Positions 24,987 through 34,067 of a stretch of 64,000 bases of DNA are shown here, piece by piece. Source of the DNA: Caballeronia sp. SEWSISQ10-4 2. Its GTDB lineage: Bacteria; Pseudomonadota; Gammaproteobacteria; Burkholderiales; Burkholderiaceae. A model generated the notes under the pieces. It was given only the letters and a program-made list of their open reading frames with translations. It did not search any database and had not been told where the DNA came from. The stretch spans positions 124,001-188,000 of the forward strand of contig NZ_JALPRJ010000002.1 in the NCBI RefSeq assembly GCF_030464885.1, written 5' to 3'. How positions within the stretch are numbered: the first letter of the stretch is position 1; the number at the start of each line of letters is the position of its first letter. The translations under genes were made by a program, and so were the position numbers.

Positions 24987-25928
24987 TCAAAGCTCGTAGC
25001 TTTCGTGCTCGCCTGACAGCGCCTGCTCGATCAGCTTGCGGTTCATCGAAGGCGAGAGCAGTTCGACCAGCGTGTACACGTAGCTACGCAGATACGCGCC
25101 CTGTTTGAGCGCCAGGCGCGTGACATTCGAGCCGAACAGATGACCGACGGGCATTGCGCGAAGGTGTTTATCGCGTTCCGGATTAAAGGCCATATCCGCG
25201 AGAATGCCCACGCCCAGACCCAGCTCGACGTAAGTCTTGATCACGTCCGAATCAATAGCCTCCAGTACGATGTCGGGCGTCAGATTGCGCAGTGCGAACG
25301 CCTGGTTGATTTTCGAGCGGCCGGCGAACGCGTTGTCGTACGTGATGATCGGGTATTGGGCGAGGTCATCGAGCGTCAGCAGTTTCCGCTCAAGCAGCGG
25401 ATGATCCGGCTGCATGACCGCCAGGTGATGCCACTGGAAGCAGGGCAGCGATACCAGCTCTTTATAGTTGGCGAGCGCTTCGGTGGCGATGGCGATATCC
25501 GCCTGATCGTGGATGACCATCTCGGCCACCTGCGTCGGGCTGCCTTGCAAAATGGACAAATGCACCTTGGGGAAGCGCTTTTTAAACTCCGCGATCGCCG
25601 TCGGCAGTGAATAACGGGCCTGCGTATGCGTGGCCGCGATCACGAGATTGCCTTGATCCTGCGCCGCGTAATCTTTACCGACGCGCTTCAGGCTCTCCAC
25701 TTCCTGCAAGATTTTTTCCACCGATGCCAGGATAATTCGCCCCGGCTCGGTCAGCGACCGCACCCGCTTCCCATGCCGCGTGAAGATCTCGACCCCGAGT
25801 TCATCTTCCAGCTCAATGATCGCTTTCGATACCCCCGGCTGCGACGTGAACAGTGCCTTGGCGGCTTCGGTGAGGTTGTAGTTCTGCCGAACGGCCTCGC
25901 GCACGAAGCGGAACTGGTGCAGATTCAT
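24987..25928 (-). CDS. cysB: CysB-type LysR transcriptional regulator
   Basis: This 313-residue LysR protein begins with the helix-turn-helix (NYNLTEAAKALFTSQPGVSK at about residues 15-34) characteristic of the CysB/Cbl subgroup and ends with a periplasmic-binding-like effector domain. It is divergent from the cysI operon with a 220-bp AT-rich gap between them, so it most likely activates sulfate-assimilation genes in response to O-acetylserine or sulfate status. Distinguishing CysB from a Cbl/SsuR-like paralogue is not possible from this sequence alone. Confidence 0.88.
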   Translation of the reverse strand: MNLHQFRFVREAVRQNYNLTEAAKALFTSQPGVSKAIIELEDELGVEIFTRHGKRVRSLTEPGRIILASVEKILQEVESLKRVGKDYAAQDQGNLVIAATHTQARYSLPTAIAEFKKRFPKVHLSILQGSPTQVAEMVIHDQADIAIATEALANYKELVSLPCFQWHHLAVMQPDHPLLERKLLTLDDLAQYPIITYDNAFAGRSKINQAFALRNLTPDIVLEAIDSDVIKTYVELGLGVGILADMAFNPERDKHLRAMPVGHLFGSNVTRLALKQGAYLRSYVYTLVELLSPSMNRKLIEQALSGEHESYEL

Positions 25929-26148
25929 ATATAACCCATCCGCATATCAAAGTAATTTATCAGTCGTTTGCAATATATAGGAAGTTTATTACCATCGAGC
26001 CAATTTTTCCAATATCGATATCTGTATTTGTCATAAGCAAATGAACGCTCTGTCCGAACGGCGTTGCGCTCAATGACTCTACGTATATCTAAGTGCGGCG
26101 TGGCTAGGACGCCGGACTCGCGGAACTACTAAAAACTGGGGCCCCCGA
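25929..26148. promoter_or_regulatory. Divergent control region cysB / cysI
   Basis: This 220-bp gap is clearly AT-richer than its neighbours (for example TTTGCAATATATAGGAAG around 25964-25982) and separates two divergent operons. It should contain both promoters and CysB sites; CysB sites are poorly conserved, so I do not mark individual ones. Confidence 0.55.
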
Positions 26149-27828
26149 ATGTATCAATACGATCAGATCGACCAGAAAATCGTCGACGAACGCGTCGCTC
26201 AATACAGCGACCAAGTGCGCCGTCGCTTGTCCGGCGAGTTGAGCGAAGAAGAATTCCGGCCGCTGCGCCTGCAGAACGGCCTGTACATGCAGCGGCACGC
26301 GTACATGCACCGCATCGCGATTCCGTACGGCAACCTGCGCAGCGACCAGATGCGCATGCTCGGCACCATCGCGCGTGAACACGACCGCGGTTACGGTCAC
26401 TTTTCGACGCGTACGAACATCCAGTTCAACTGGATCCAGCTTGAAGAAACGCCGGAAATCCTGCGCAAGCTGGCGTCGGTGCAAATGCACGGCATTCAAA
26501 CGTCAGGCAATTGCATCCGCAACATTACCGCCGATCAATTTGCTGGCGTGGCGCCCGATGAAATCGTCGATCCGCGTCCGTGGGCCGAAATCCTGCGTCA
26601 ATGGTCGACGTTCCACCCCGAATTCGCGTGGCTGCCGCGCAAGTTCAAGGTTGCGGTGAACGGCTCGGTGGAAGATCGCGCAGCCGTGCAAGTGCACGAC
26701 CTGGGTGTATATCTGAAGAAGAACGCAGCCGGCGAAGTGGTCGCGAGCATTCTTGCGGGCGGTGGGCTGGGACGTACGCCTATCGTTGGCGCGGTGATCA
26801 AGGAAGATCTGCCGTGGCAGCATCTGTTGACGTACTGCGAAGCCGTGTTGCGTGTGTATAACCGCTACGGCCGTCGCGACAATATGTATAAGGCGCGGAT
26901 CAAGATTCTCGTGAAGGCGCTGAGCCCCGCGAAATTCGCGCAGCAAGTGGAAGAGGAATGGGCGCATCTGAAGGACGGTCCTTCCACGCTCACGCAAGAG
27001 GAACTCACGCGCGTGTCGCAGTTCTTCGCACCGCCCGCGTATGAAAAGTTGCCGGATACGGATGCATCGTATGAAAAGCATCTCATCGACAGCAAGCCGT
27101 TCGCGCGCTGGATCGAACGCAATGTGCGGCCGCACAAGGTGCCGGGTTATGCATCGGTGACGTTGTCGCTTAAGCCCACGGGCATTGCCCCGGGCGACGC
27201 AACGGACAAGCAGATGGAAGCGGTCGCCGACCTCGCCGATGAATTCTCGTTCGGTGAAATTCGCGTCTCGCACGAGCAGAACCTGATCCTCGCGAACGTG
27301 AAGAAGCGCGATCTGCATACGGTGTGGGAACGCGCGAAGGCGCTGGGTTTCGCGACATCGAATATTGGTCTGCTGACCGACATTATTGCGTGCCCGGGCG
27401 GCGATTTCTGCTCGCTCGCGAACGCCAAGTCGATCCCGATTGCGCAAGCCATTCAAGAGCGTTTCAGCGATCTGGACTACGTGTACGACCTCGGCGACCT
27501 GACGCTCAACATCTCGGGTTGCATCAACGCGTGCGGTCATCATCACATTGGCAACATTGGTGTGCTGGGTGTCGATAAAGACGGCTCGGAGTGGTACCAG
27601 GTCACGCTCGGCGGCGAGCAGAGCTCGGGCGCAACGGGCGCGCATCTCGGCCGCGTGATCGGCCCGTCGTTCTCGGCGGAAGAGATGCCCGACGTGGTGT
27701 CGCAAGTGATCGATACGTTTGTTGAGAACCGCATCGAAGGCGAGCGGTTCATCGAGACGTACGGCCGTATCGGCATCGCACCGTTCAAGGAACGCGTGTA
27801 CGCGTCGCGCCAGCCGGCGCATGCTTGA
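26149..27828 (+). CDS. cysI: Sulfite reductase hemoprotein (nitrite/sulfite reductase family)
   Basis: This 559-residue siroheme/[4Fe-4S] enzyme reduces sulfite to sulfide. Cluster ligands are visible as CPGGDFC (about residues 415-421) and GCINACG (about 457-463), the C-x5-C and C-x3-C pattern that also bridges to siroheme. Siroheme-phosphate-binding Arg/Lys residues lie in the N-terminal half (GHFSTRTNIQFNW). It opens the operon cysI-DUF934-cysH-cysD-cysN-SUMT. No flavoprotein (cysJ) is nearby, so the electron donor is probably a ferredoxin or another protein. Confidence 0.94.
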   Translation: MYQYDQIDQKIVDERVAQYSDQVRRRLSGELSEEEFRPLRLQNGLYMQRHAYMHRIAIPYGNLRSDQMRMLGTIAREHDRGYGHFSTRTNIQFNWIQLEETPEILRKLASVQMHGIQTSGNCIRNITADQFAGVAPDEIVDPRPWAEILRQWSTFHPEFAWLPRKFKVAVNGSVEDRAAVQVHDLGVYLKKNAAGEVVASILAGGGLGRTPIVGAVIKEDLPWQHLLTYCEAVLRVYNRYGRRDNMYKARIKILVKALSPAKFAQQVEEEWAHLKDGPSTLTQEELTRVSQFFAPPAYEKLPDTDASYEKHLIDSKPFARWIERNVRPHKVPGYASVTLSLKPTGIAPGDATDKQMEAVADLADEFSFGEIRVSHEQNLILANVKKRDLHTVWERAKALGFATSNIGLLTDIIACPGGDFCSLANAKSIPIAQAIQERFSDLDYVYDLGDLTLNISGCINACGHHHIGNIGVLGVDKDGSEWYQVTLGGEQSSGATGAHLGRVIGPSFSAEEMPDVVSQVIDTFVENRIEGERFIETYGRIGIAPFKERVYASRQPAHA

Positions 27829-27847
27829 GTCGCTAAGGAATAAGCAC

Positions 27848-28387
27848 ATGGCTTTGATTATCAAGAATCGCGAAGTGGTTGAAGACGACTGGACCGTGGT
27901 GCGCGCCGATGTTGACGGCACGCTGCCCGCAGTCGATGCACTCTTGCCGGCCAAGGTGATCGTGCCGTTCACGTGGTGGAAAGAGCACAAGAACGCGCTG
28001 AGCGCGGCGCACAAGAAGGAACCGATCGGCGTATGGCTTGCACCCGACGATGAACCCGCTGAACTGGTCGAAGATTTCGACAAGATCGCGCTGATCGCCG
28101 TCGATTTCCCGAAGTTCAGCGATGGCCGCGGCTTCAGCATCGGCCGTTTGCTGCGCGAGCGTTATCACTGGACGGGCGAGTTGCGGGCTATCGGCGACGT
28201 GCTGCGCGACCAGTTGCGTTTCCACGCACGTTGCGGTTTTGACGCCTTCGCCGTACGCGCCGACAAGGACATTCACGACGCGCTGAATGCGTTCGGTGAA
28301 TTGAGCATTCCGTATCAAGGCGCAGTGGACAATCCGGAACCGCTGTTCCGCCGTCGTGGCGCGGCCATTTCCGGAGCGTCTGCATGA
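27848..28387 (+). CDS. DUF934 protein of the sulfate-assimilation operon
   Basis: This 179-residue soluble protein (begins MALIIKNREVVEDDW; contains VDFPKFSDGRGFSIGRLLRE near residues 90-109) belongs to DUF934, a family found almost only next to cysI in beta- and gamma-proteobacteria. It has no cofactor motif that I can see. It starts 19 bp after cysI and its stop overlaps the cysH start (ATGA). A role in electron delivery to, or stability of, the sulfite reductase is inference from location. Confidence 0.88.
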   Translation: MALIIKNREVVEDDWTVVRADVDGTLPAVDALLPAKVIVPFTWWKEHKNALSAAHKKEPIGVWLAPDDEPAELVEDFDKIALIAVDFPKFSDGRGFSIGRLLRERYHWTGELRAIGDVLRDQLRFHARCGFDAFAVRADKDIHDALNAFGELSIPYQGAVDNPEPLFRRRGAAISGASA

Positions 28388-29115
28388 ATGCCGACCTGCA
28401 AGCCAAAGTCGAACGTCTTGATGCACTGCTCGATTCCATCGCGCAACGTCATGCGAACGTCAAGTTAGCCAGCAGCCTCGCCGCCGAAGACATGTTGCTC
28501 ACGCACGCCATTCTTTCGCGCGGCGTGAAGATCGGCATCTTCTCGCTGAACACCGGCCGTCTGCACGCTGAAACGCTGGGCATGATCGATCGTGTGAAAG
28601 AGCGTTATAGCTACGACATCGAACAGTTTCATCCGCAGCCGGAAGCGGTCGAAGAATATGTCCGCGATCATGGCTTGAACGCGTTCTATGAAAGCGTCGA
28701 TCTGCGTAAAAGCTGCTGTGGTATTCGCAAGGTCGAGCCGCTGAATCGCGCGTTGAAGGACGTGAGCGCGTGGGTCACGGGGCAGCGTCGTGAGCAGTCG
28801 GTGACGCGTGTCGAGTTGCATGAAGAAGAGCACGACGCGCCGCGCAACATCGCCAAGTTCAATCCGCTCGCGGACTGGACCGAAGCCGATGTATGGGCGT
28901 ATCTGAAAGCTTTCGATGTTCCCGTCAACCCGCTGCATGCGCGTGGTTATCCGAGCATTGGATGCGAGCCGTGTACGCGTGCCATCCGTCTGGGCGAAGA
29001 CAGCCGGGCAGGACGCTGGTGGTGGGAATCTCGGGACACGAAGGAATGCGGCTTGCACGTGACGAACATCAGCATCGTGGAAGACCGAAGCGCCGTGCCT
29101 AGCTCGGCGCTCTGA
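28384..29115 (+). CDS. cysH: Adenylylsulfate (APS) reductase, [4Fe-4S] type
   Basis: This 243-residue enzyme reduces APS or PAPS to sulfite. Cysteine pairs Cys111-Cys112 (KSCCGIRKVEPL) and Cys194-Cys197 (GCEPC) are the four [4Fe-4S] ligands seen in assimilatory APS reductases, and Cys222 in ECGLH is the catalytic cysteine. This pattern points to APS as the substrate, not PAPS, even though such genes are usually labelled cysH (PAPS reductase). Consistent with this, the operon has no APS kinase. Its ATG overlaps the DUF934 stop. Confidence 0.93.
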   Translation: MNADLQAKVERLDALLDSIAQRHANVKLASSLAAEDMLLTHAILSRGVKIGIFSLNTGRLHAETLGMIDRVKERYSYDIEQFHPQPEAVEEYVRDHGLNAFYESVDLRKSCCGIRKVEPLNRALKDVSAWVTGQRREQSVTRVELHEEEHDAPRNIAKFNPLADWTEADVWAYLKAFDVPVNPLHARGYPSIGCEPCTRAIRLGEDSRAGRWWWESRDTKECGLHVTNISIVEDRSAVPSSAL

Positions 29116-29183
29116 ACGTATTTGAATTTGACGCATGGCGCCTTCACTTTGGTGCTATGCAAAGCAACCAAGGAACGACGCAT

Positions 29184-30146
29184 ATGAGCAGCACGCTCGA
29201 TTCAACAGTCAACGCTCCGATCGCGAATCGCGAGACCCGGATGGACCACCTCGACTGGCTCGAAGCCGAGTCGATTCATATCCTGCGCGAACTCGTGGCC
29301 GAGTGCAGCAAGCCTGCGCTGCTGTTCTCCGGCGGCAAGGATTCGGTCGTCGTGCTGCATCTTGCGTTGAAGGCATTTGGTCTGGGCTCGGGCCGCAAGA
29401 CGGTGCTGCCGTTCCCGCTGGTTCATATCGATACCGGTCATAACTTCGACGAAGTCATCGACTTCCGCGATCGCCGTGCCGCTGAAATTGGCGCGGAACT
29501 CGTGGTCGGCCATGTCGAGGATTCGATCAAGAAGGGCACCGTGCGGCTGCGTCGCGAAACGGATTCGCGTAACGCTGCGCAAGCGGTGACGTTGCTCGAG
29601 ACCATCGAGGAATACGGTTATACGGCGTTGATCGGCGGTGCACGTCGCGATGAAGAAAAGGCCCGCGCAAAAGAGCGCATCTTCTCTTTCCGCGATGAAT
29701 TCGGTCAGTGGGACCCGAAAGCGCAACGCCCGGAATTGTGGAGCATCTACAACGCGCGTCTGCATAACGGCGAACACCTGCGCGTGTTCCCGATCTCGAA
29801 CTGGACCGAACTGGATATCTGGCAATACATCGGGCGCGAGAAGCTCGAACTGCCGTCTATCTACTACGCGCACGATCGCGAGATCATTCGCCGTAACGGC
29901 TTGCTCGTGCCGCTGACGCCACTCACGCCGTTGCAGGAAGGCGAAGTGTCGGAAGTAGCGCTTGTGCGTTTCCGTACGGTTGGCGACATCAGTTGCACGT
30001 GCCCCGTAGCCAGCGATGCCGACGACGTCGAGAAGATCATCGCTGAAACGGCCGTGACGGAAATCACGGAACGCGGCGCCACGCGGATGGACGATCAAGC
30101 CTCCGAAGCCGCGATGGAAACCCGCAAGAAACAAGGTTATTTCTAA
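29184..30146 (+). CDS. cysD: Sulfate adenylyltransferase subunit 2
   Basis: This 320-residue subunit of ATP sulfurylase makes APS from sulfate and ATP. The PP-loop SGGKDS lies at residues 49-54, and the C-terminal region ends with DQASEAAMETRKKQGYF as in the family. The start at 29184 is supported by AAGGAA 8 bases upstream; an in-frame ATG at 29157 is less likely. It pairs with CysN, encoded 33 bp downstream. Confidence 0.95.
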   Translation: MSSTLDSTVNAPIANRETRMDHLDWLEAESIHILRELVAECSKPALLFSGGKDSVVVLHLALKAFGLGSGRKTVLPFPLVHIDTGHNFDEVIDFRDRRAAEIGAELVVGHVEDSIKKGTVRLRRETDSRNAAQAVTLLETIEEYGYTALIGGARRDEEKARAKERIFSFRDEFGQWDPKAQRPELWSIYNARLHNGEHLRVFPISNWTELDIWQYIGREKLELPSIYYAHDREIIRRNGLLVPLTPLTPLQEGEVSEVALVRFRTVGDISCTCPVASDADDVEKIIAETAVTEITERGATRMDDQASEAAMETRKKQGYF

Positions 30147-30179
30147 GCATCACGCCGTAACAAGGAACAGGGAAACATC

Positions 30180-31502
30180 ATGAGCATTCATCAACCCGAA
30201 GACCTCGGCGTGTTGCGTTTCATCACGGCGGGCAGTGTCGACGACGGCAAGAGCACGCTGATCGGCCGCCTGCTGTTCGATAGCAAGGCGGTGTTGTCGG
30301 ATCAGTTGTCGGCATTGTCGCGGGCGAAGAACAAGCGCACCGTAGGCGATGAAATCGATCTGTCTTTGCTGACCGATGGTCTCGAAGCAGAACGCGAGCA
30401 GGGTATTACCATCGACGTTGCGTACCGCTATTTCGCTACCGCAAAGCGCAAGTTCATCATCGCCGATACCCCGGGTCACGAACAGTACACACGCAACATG
30501 GTGACGGGTGCCTCGACGGCGCACGCAGCGATCATTCTCGTCGACGCCACGCGCGTGACGTTGAAAGATGGCGTTGCGCAATTGCTGCCGCAGACGGTAC
30601 GTCACAGCGCGATCGTCAAGTTGCTTGGACTGCAGCATGTGATCGTCGCGATCAACAAGATGGATTTGATCGACTTCAGCGAAACGCGCTTCAACGAGAT
30701 TCGCGATGCGTACGTCGAACTCGCACGCCGGCTTGGGATTAACGATGTGCGTTTCGTGCCGGTGTCGGCGCTGAAGGGCGACAACATCGTGACCGCCAGC
30801 GAGCGCATGCCCTGGTATGCAGGCGAACCGCTGCTCGACCTGCTCGAAGCGCTGCCGGTCGCGCAGCCCGTTGAGCAGGCGCTGCGTTTCCCGGTGCAGT
30901 GGGTCGCACGTCAAGATGGTAGCCAGGCCGACGATTTCCGCGGCTACATGGGCCGTGTTGAATCGGGCGAAGTGAAGCTGGGCGACACGATTACCGTGCT
31001 GCCGGCGAACCGCGATGCGACCGTGGCCGAGATCATCGCGCCGGTTCCGGGCGGCGTGGCGCAAGTGGATCGCGCGTTTGCCGGTCAGACGGTGACCATT
31101 CGCCTGGCGGAAGATGTCGACGTGTCACGTGGCGATACGTTCGTGCCGCGCAACACGAGCGGCACGAAGATCGAGCCCGCAAAGAAGTTGGACGCGGACC
31201 TCTGCTGGTTCGATGAAGAGCCGCTTTCGCCGCAGCGCAAGTACTTGCTCAAGCAGACCACGAACACCGTGTTCGCGCGGATCGGTGCGATCAAGGAAGT
31301 GCTCGACGTGCATACGCTGCTGCACGCCGTGGATCGCAACAACCTGACGATGAACGACATCGGCCGAGTGGCGCTGACGCTTCAAAAGCCGATCGTCTGC
31401 GATGCCTACGACACGCATCAGGGCACGGGCGCGTTTGTTCTTATCGATGAAGCGACGCATCACACGGTTGCGGCCGGGATGATTCGTTCATTTTCAGCCT
31501 GA
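30180..31502 (+). CDS. cysN: Sulfate adenylyltransferase subunit 1 (GTPase)
   Basis: This 440-residue GTPase subunit couples GTP hydrolysis to APS formation. Motifs are the P-loop GSVDDGKS (18-25), DTPGHEQY and NKMD, followed by EF-Tu-like domains 2 and 3. The length fits CysN alone, without a fused APS kinase (CysC) domain, in agreement with the APS-type reductase in the same operon. Confidence 0.95.
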   Translation: MSIHQPEDLGVLRFITAGSVDDGKSTLIGRLLFDSKAVLSDQLSALSRAKNKRTVGDEIDLSLLTDGLEAEREQGITIDVAYRYFATAKRKFIIADTPGHEQYTRNMVTGASTAHAAIILVDATRVTLKDGVAQLLPQTVRHSAIVKLLGLQHVIVAINKMDLIDFSETRFNEIRDAYVELARRLGINDVRFVPVSALKGDNIVTASERMPWYAGEPLLDLLEALPVAQPVEQALRFPVQWVARQDGSQADDFRGYMGRVESGEVKLGDTITVLPANRDATVAEIIAPVPGGVAQVDRAFAGQTVTIRLAEDVDVSRGDTFVPRNTSGTKIEPAKKLDADLCWFDEEPLSPQRKYLLKQTTNTVFARIGAIKEVLDVHTLLHAVDRNNLTMNDIGRVALTLQKPIVCDAYDTHQGTGAFVLIDEATHHTVAAGMIRSFSA

Positions 31503-31511
31503 GTATTGACT

Positions 31512-32270
31512 ATGGGTAAGGTGTATCTGATCGGTGCAGGGCCGGGTGCTGCGGACCTTATTACGGTTCGCGGCGCGAAGCTGCTGAGCCAGGCGCAAGT
31601 GGTCTTGCACGATGCGTTGATCGAACCAGCCATGCTCGACTACGCGCCGGACGCTCGCAAGATTGCGGTGGGCAAGCGTTGCGGACAGCGTTCGACGGCG
31701 CAGCATTTCATCAACAAGCAGATCGTCGATGCCGCTCGCGAACATGACGTGGTCGTGCGTCTGAAGGGCGGTGACCCGATGTTGTTCGGCCGTGCTGATG
31801 AAGAAATGCGCGCGCTGGAAGCGGCGGGTATCGAGTATGAAGTGGTGCCGGGTATCACGGCTGCTCTGGCGAGTGCTGCGACGTTGAAGCGCTCGCTGAC
31901 CTTGCGCGGGGTATCGCGGAGCGTGGCGCTGGCGACTTACAGCCGCGCACCCAACACCGATGAAATCCGCGAGCAGGCGAGTGCGGACTCACTCGTGTTC
32001 TACATGGGCCGCGACAGCGCGCCGGAGATCGCGCAGCAGCTGCTGGATTCAGGGCGGGCGGGGTCGACGCCGGTTGCTATCGTCGAGGCTTGCAGTACGG
32101 AACGTGAGCGCTCGCTGACGCTGACGCTGGGCGCGATGGCGCGTGGTGATGCGCAGGATTGGCTCGATGCATCGCAGCCGAGTCTGCTGATGATTGGCGA
32201 AGCGTTTGCGGAACGGTCGTCGGGGGTATCGACGGAGTTGGTGCAGGCGGCGTTGCAGGTTGCAGCTTGA
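31512..32270 (+). CDS. cobA: Uroporphyrinogen-III C-methyltransferase (SUMT)
   Basis: This 252-residue methyltransferase uses S-adenosylmethionine to make precorrin-2, the branch point to siroheme and cobalamin. Seen motifs are YLIGAGPGAADLITVRG (N-terminal), VRLKGGDPMLFGRADEE and VVPGITAALASAA. The ATG at 31512 follows the cysN stop by 9 bp. In this operon the product most likely supplies siroheme for CysI. It is the single-domain form, without the dehydrogenase/chelatase of CysG. Confidence 0.93.
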   Translation: MGKVYLIGAGPGAADLITVRGAKLLSQAQVVLHDALIEPAMLDYAPDARKIAVGKRCGQRSTAQHFINKQIVDAAREHDVVVRLKGGDPMLFGRADEEMRALEAAGIEYEVVPGITAALASAATLKRSLTLRGVSRSVALATYSRAPNTDEIREQASADSLVFYMGRDSAPEIAQQLLDSGRAGSTPVAIVEACSTERERSLTLTLGAMARGDAQDWLDASQPSLLMIGEAFAERSSGVSTELVQAALQVAA

Positions 32271-32336
32271 TTCAAGCCGCTGACGATGCTGAAAAACGCT
32301 GCGCTGAACGGGTGTGATGCGGCGTTTGGTTCTTCG

Positions 32337-32375
32337 AAAAAGCCCCTGTTGGTCGATGACCTGCAGGGGCTTTTT
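32337..32375. terminator. Bidirectional terminator between the cys operon and hipA
   Basis: AAAAAGCCCCTG (32337-32348) and CAGGGGCTTTTT (32364-32375) form a stem with A and T tails on both sides, so it can terminate the plus-strand cys operon and the minus-strand hipBA transcript. Confidence 0.85.
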
Positions 32376-32428
32376 CATATTCGCGCCGGCTTCCTGACGC
32401 CCGCGTGAAGTGGAGCAGACGTGAACGA

Positions 32429-33733
32429 CTACGCCTTCTCCACTTCGCGCAAACCAATGGCCTGCGGCTTGCGGAATGCCGAGGCGATCTTGTCGCACTC
32501 CGCTTTGGGCACGCCGAACTCCTCGAAGTAAGTCCGCCACTCCCTCACGACAGCCGACAGGTGCTGGATGATTTCAACCGCCGCGTGTTTTAACAGGCCG
32601 AATCGCCCTGCCGCCGAGAGCGCATTGTCGAGCGTTGCCAGCCTGCCCATCGCCGGGCCCACGCCCAGCACCAGGAAGCGCTCGGAGCCGACCTGCGGCT
32701 TCGGCACGACGTCGTACAGGTCGCTCAGGCGCCAGCCCTTGTTGGCCCCATCCCACACGAACGCATGATTACGAAGATGGTCGTCGTCGTTCGTCACGAG
32801 GATGTTGAACACCATGCGTTTGAACAACTCGATCTTGTCGGCCGCGACAAAGCCCGTGGCTCCGCGTTCACCGAGCAGGTCAGCCAGGTCCGCGTAGTTG
32901 GCCGACGCGGTATCGCTCTCATACATCTTGAGCATCGTCAGGGCGCTCACAACGTGCCGTTTGCCGAACGCACCCCCTGAAAGCGGCACGCGGTCAAAGC
33001 GCTCGATCAGCATGACATCCCGCCCGTCGGGGAGGTGGACAGGCTTGGTCGCGGGAACGCGCATGCCGCACTTACGGGCGAGTTCGAGCGTCGCGCGCTC
33101 CACGACGGGAACGTTGAAACCATCCCGGGTGACGGGGAACTTGGCTACCCACTGCCGTCCATCGTCCAGCAGCACCGCTTTGGGCCGCGCGCCACCGAAC
33201 GTCGCGCCGACGCTGAACAGCAACTGCAGTTTTTTCGGAACCGGCTTGCCGTCCTGGATCATCGCTGCGGCGTCCAGCAGATAGGACAGTTCTTTTGCAT
33301 CCGGGAGCTTGCCGGGCTCCGCGGGTGCGGTCGGGGAGTCCCTGAAATCCAGCGCGCCGGTTCGATGCGCACCGGCGTGAGTCAGATATTCGGTTTCCGG
33401 CAGGCCGTCGGGCGCCGCCCTCAACATATTCTCAATGACGCGACGCCCCCAGGAATCCGGGGCAGCGTCGCGAATCGCGCCAAACAGCGCCAGTCCCGCG
33501 GGCGGTTGAAATACGACTTCCTTCGACTTCCTGGCCTCGTCCAGAGGCATGCTGACAGGGTCTACGGCGGCAGCGTTCGCGCGCTGCAGATACTTGTTGC
33601 CGTAGACGAAGGTTGACCCGACCGGCCTGATACCTTCTTCAAGGAGTTCAAGCTTGCCGGCAGGCACCGCTTCCACCGCTCCTTCGAGAGCGATGAAGAC
33701 GTATTTGCTCCATGTCGTTGTATTAAAAATCAT
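32429..33733 (-). CDS. hipA: HipA-type toxin kinase
   Basis: This 434-residue protein has an N-terminal HipA (couple_hipA) region and a C-terminal kinase-like domain. A Gly-rich loop GATFGGARPKA lies at about residues 177-187, and the catalytic segment VTNDDDHLRNHAF at about 313-325 holds the Asp and Asn expected for metal and base. Classic HipA phosphorylates glutamyl-tRNA synthetase and causes growth arrest. The ATG at 33733 overlaps the end of the antitoxin gene; a GTG at 33739 is an alternative. It appears intact. Confidence 0.92.
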   Translation of the reverse strand: MIFNTTTWSKYVFIALEGAVEAVPAGKLELLEEGIRPVGSTFVYGNKYLQRANAAAVDPVSMPLDEARKSKEVVFQPPAGLALFGAIRDAAPDSWGRRVIENMLRAAPDGLPETEYLTHAGAHRTGALDFRDSPTAPAEPGKLPDAKELSYLLDAAAMIQDGKPVPKKLQLLFSVGATFGGARPKAVLLDDGRQWVAKFPVTRDGFNVPVVERATLELARKCGMRVPATKPVHLPDGRDVMLIERFDRVPLSGGAFGKRHVVSALTMLKMYESDTASANYADLADLLGERGATGFVAADKIELFKRMVFNILVTNDDDHLRNHAFVWDGANKGWRLSDLYDVVPKPQVGSERFLVLGVGPAMGRLATLDNALSAAGRFGLLKHAAVEIIQHLSAVVREWRTYFEEFGVPKAECDKIASAFRKPQAIGLREVEKA

Positions 33734-34064
33734 ACTCACCCGTTTTCGATGCGGTCTTGCGTGGACGCAGACGAGACTCCGTCTTGCGCCGCGCCTCGCC
33801 GATCACGTCGTTTTGGGGGCTAGCGAGCGGCTCGAGGAGCCCCAGAAGGCCAGCCCGGTCGAACGCCTGCAGCCACGACGAGAAACTGACTGACACATCG
33901 CCGTTTTCGATTCGTATCAGGGTGCTCGGGCTGATGTTGGCTCGTTCGGAAAAATCTTGCCGGGTCATGTTGCGCGCGATACGGGCCGCCGCGACCGCGC
34001 GTCCTAAGGACTTAGCCCGGTGGCCGAGTTCCGGAGTGGAAAATTCCTTGTTATTGCGCTTCAT
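33723..34064 (-). CDS. hipB: HipB-like Xre-family antitoxin
   Basis: This 113-residue helix-turn-helix protein has an Xre HTH at about residues 25-70 (MTRQDFSERANISPSTLIRI) and a basic C-terminal tail. It should neutralise HipA and repress the operon. The ATG at 34064 is chosen over an in-frame GTG at 34091 because the sequence between them contains one of the repeated TATCTGACA sites, which looks like operator DNA. It overlaps hipA by 11 bp. Confidence 0.9.
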   Translation of the reverse strand: MKRNNKEFSTPELGHRAKSLGRAVAAARIARNMTRQDFSERANISPSTLIRIENGDVSVSFSSWLQAFDRAGLLGLLEPLASPQNDVIGEARRKTESRLRPRKTASKTGEYDF

Positions 34065-34067
34065 TTT

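Noticed and set aside
26503..31064. Very long minus-strand frames opposite the cys operon (26503-28140, 28465-29136, 29202-30134, 30150-31064)
   Set aside because: They mirror the reading frames of cysI, DUF934, cysH, cysD and cysN and have no domain or start signals.
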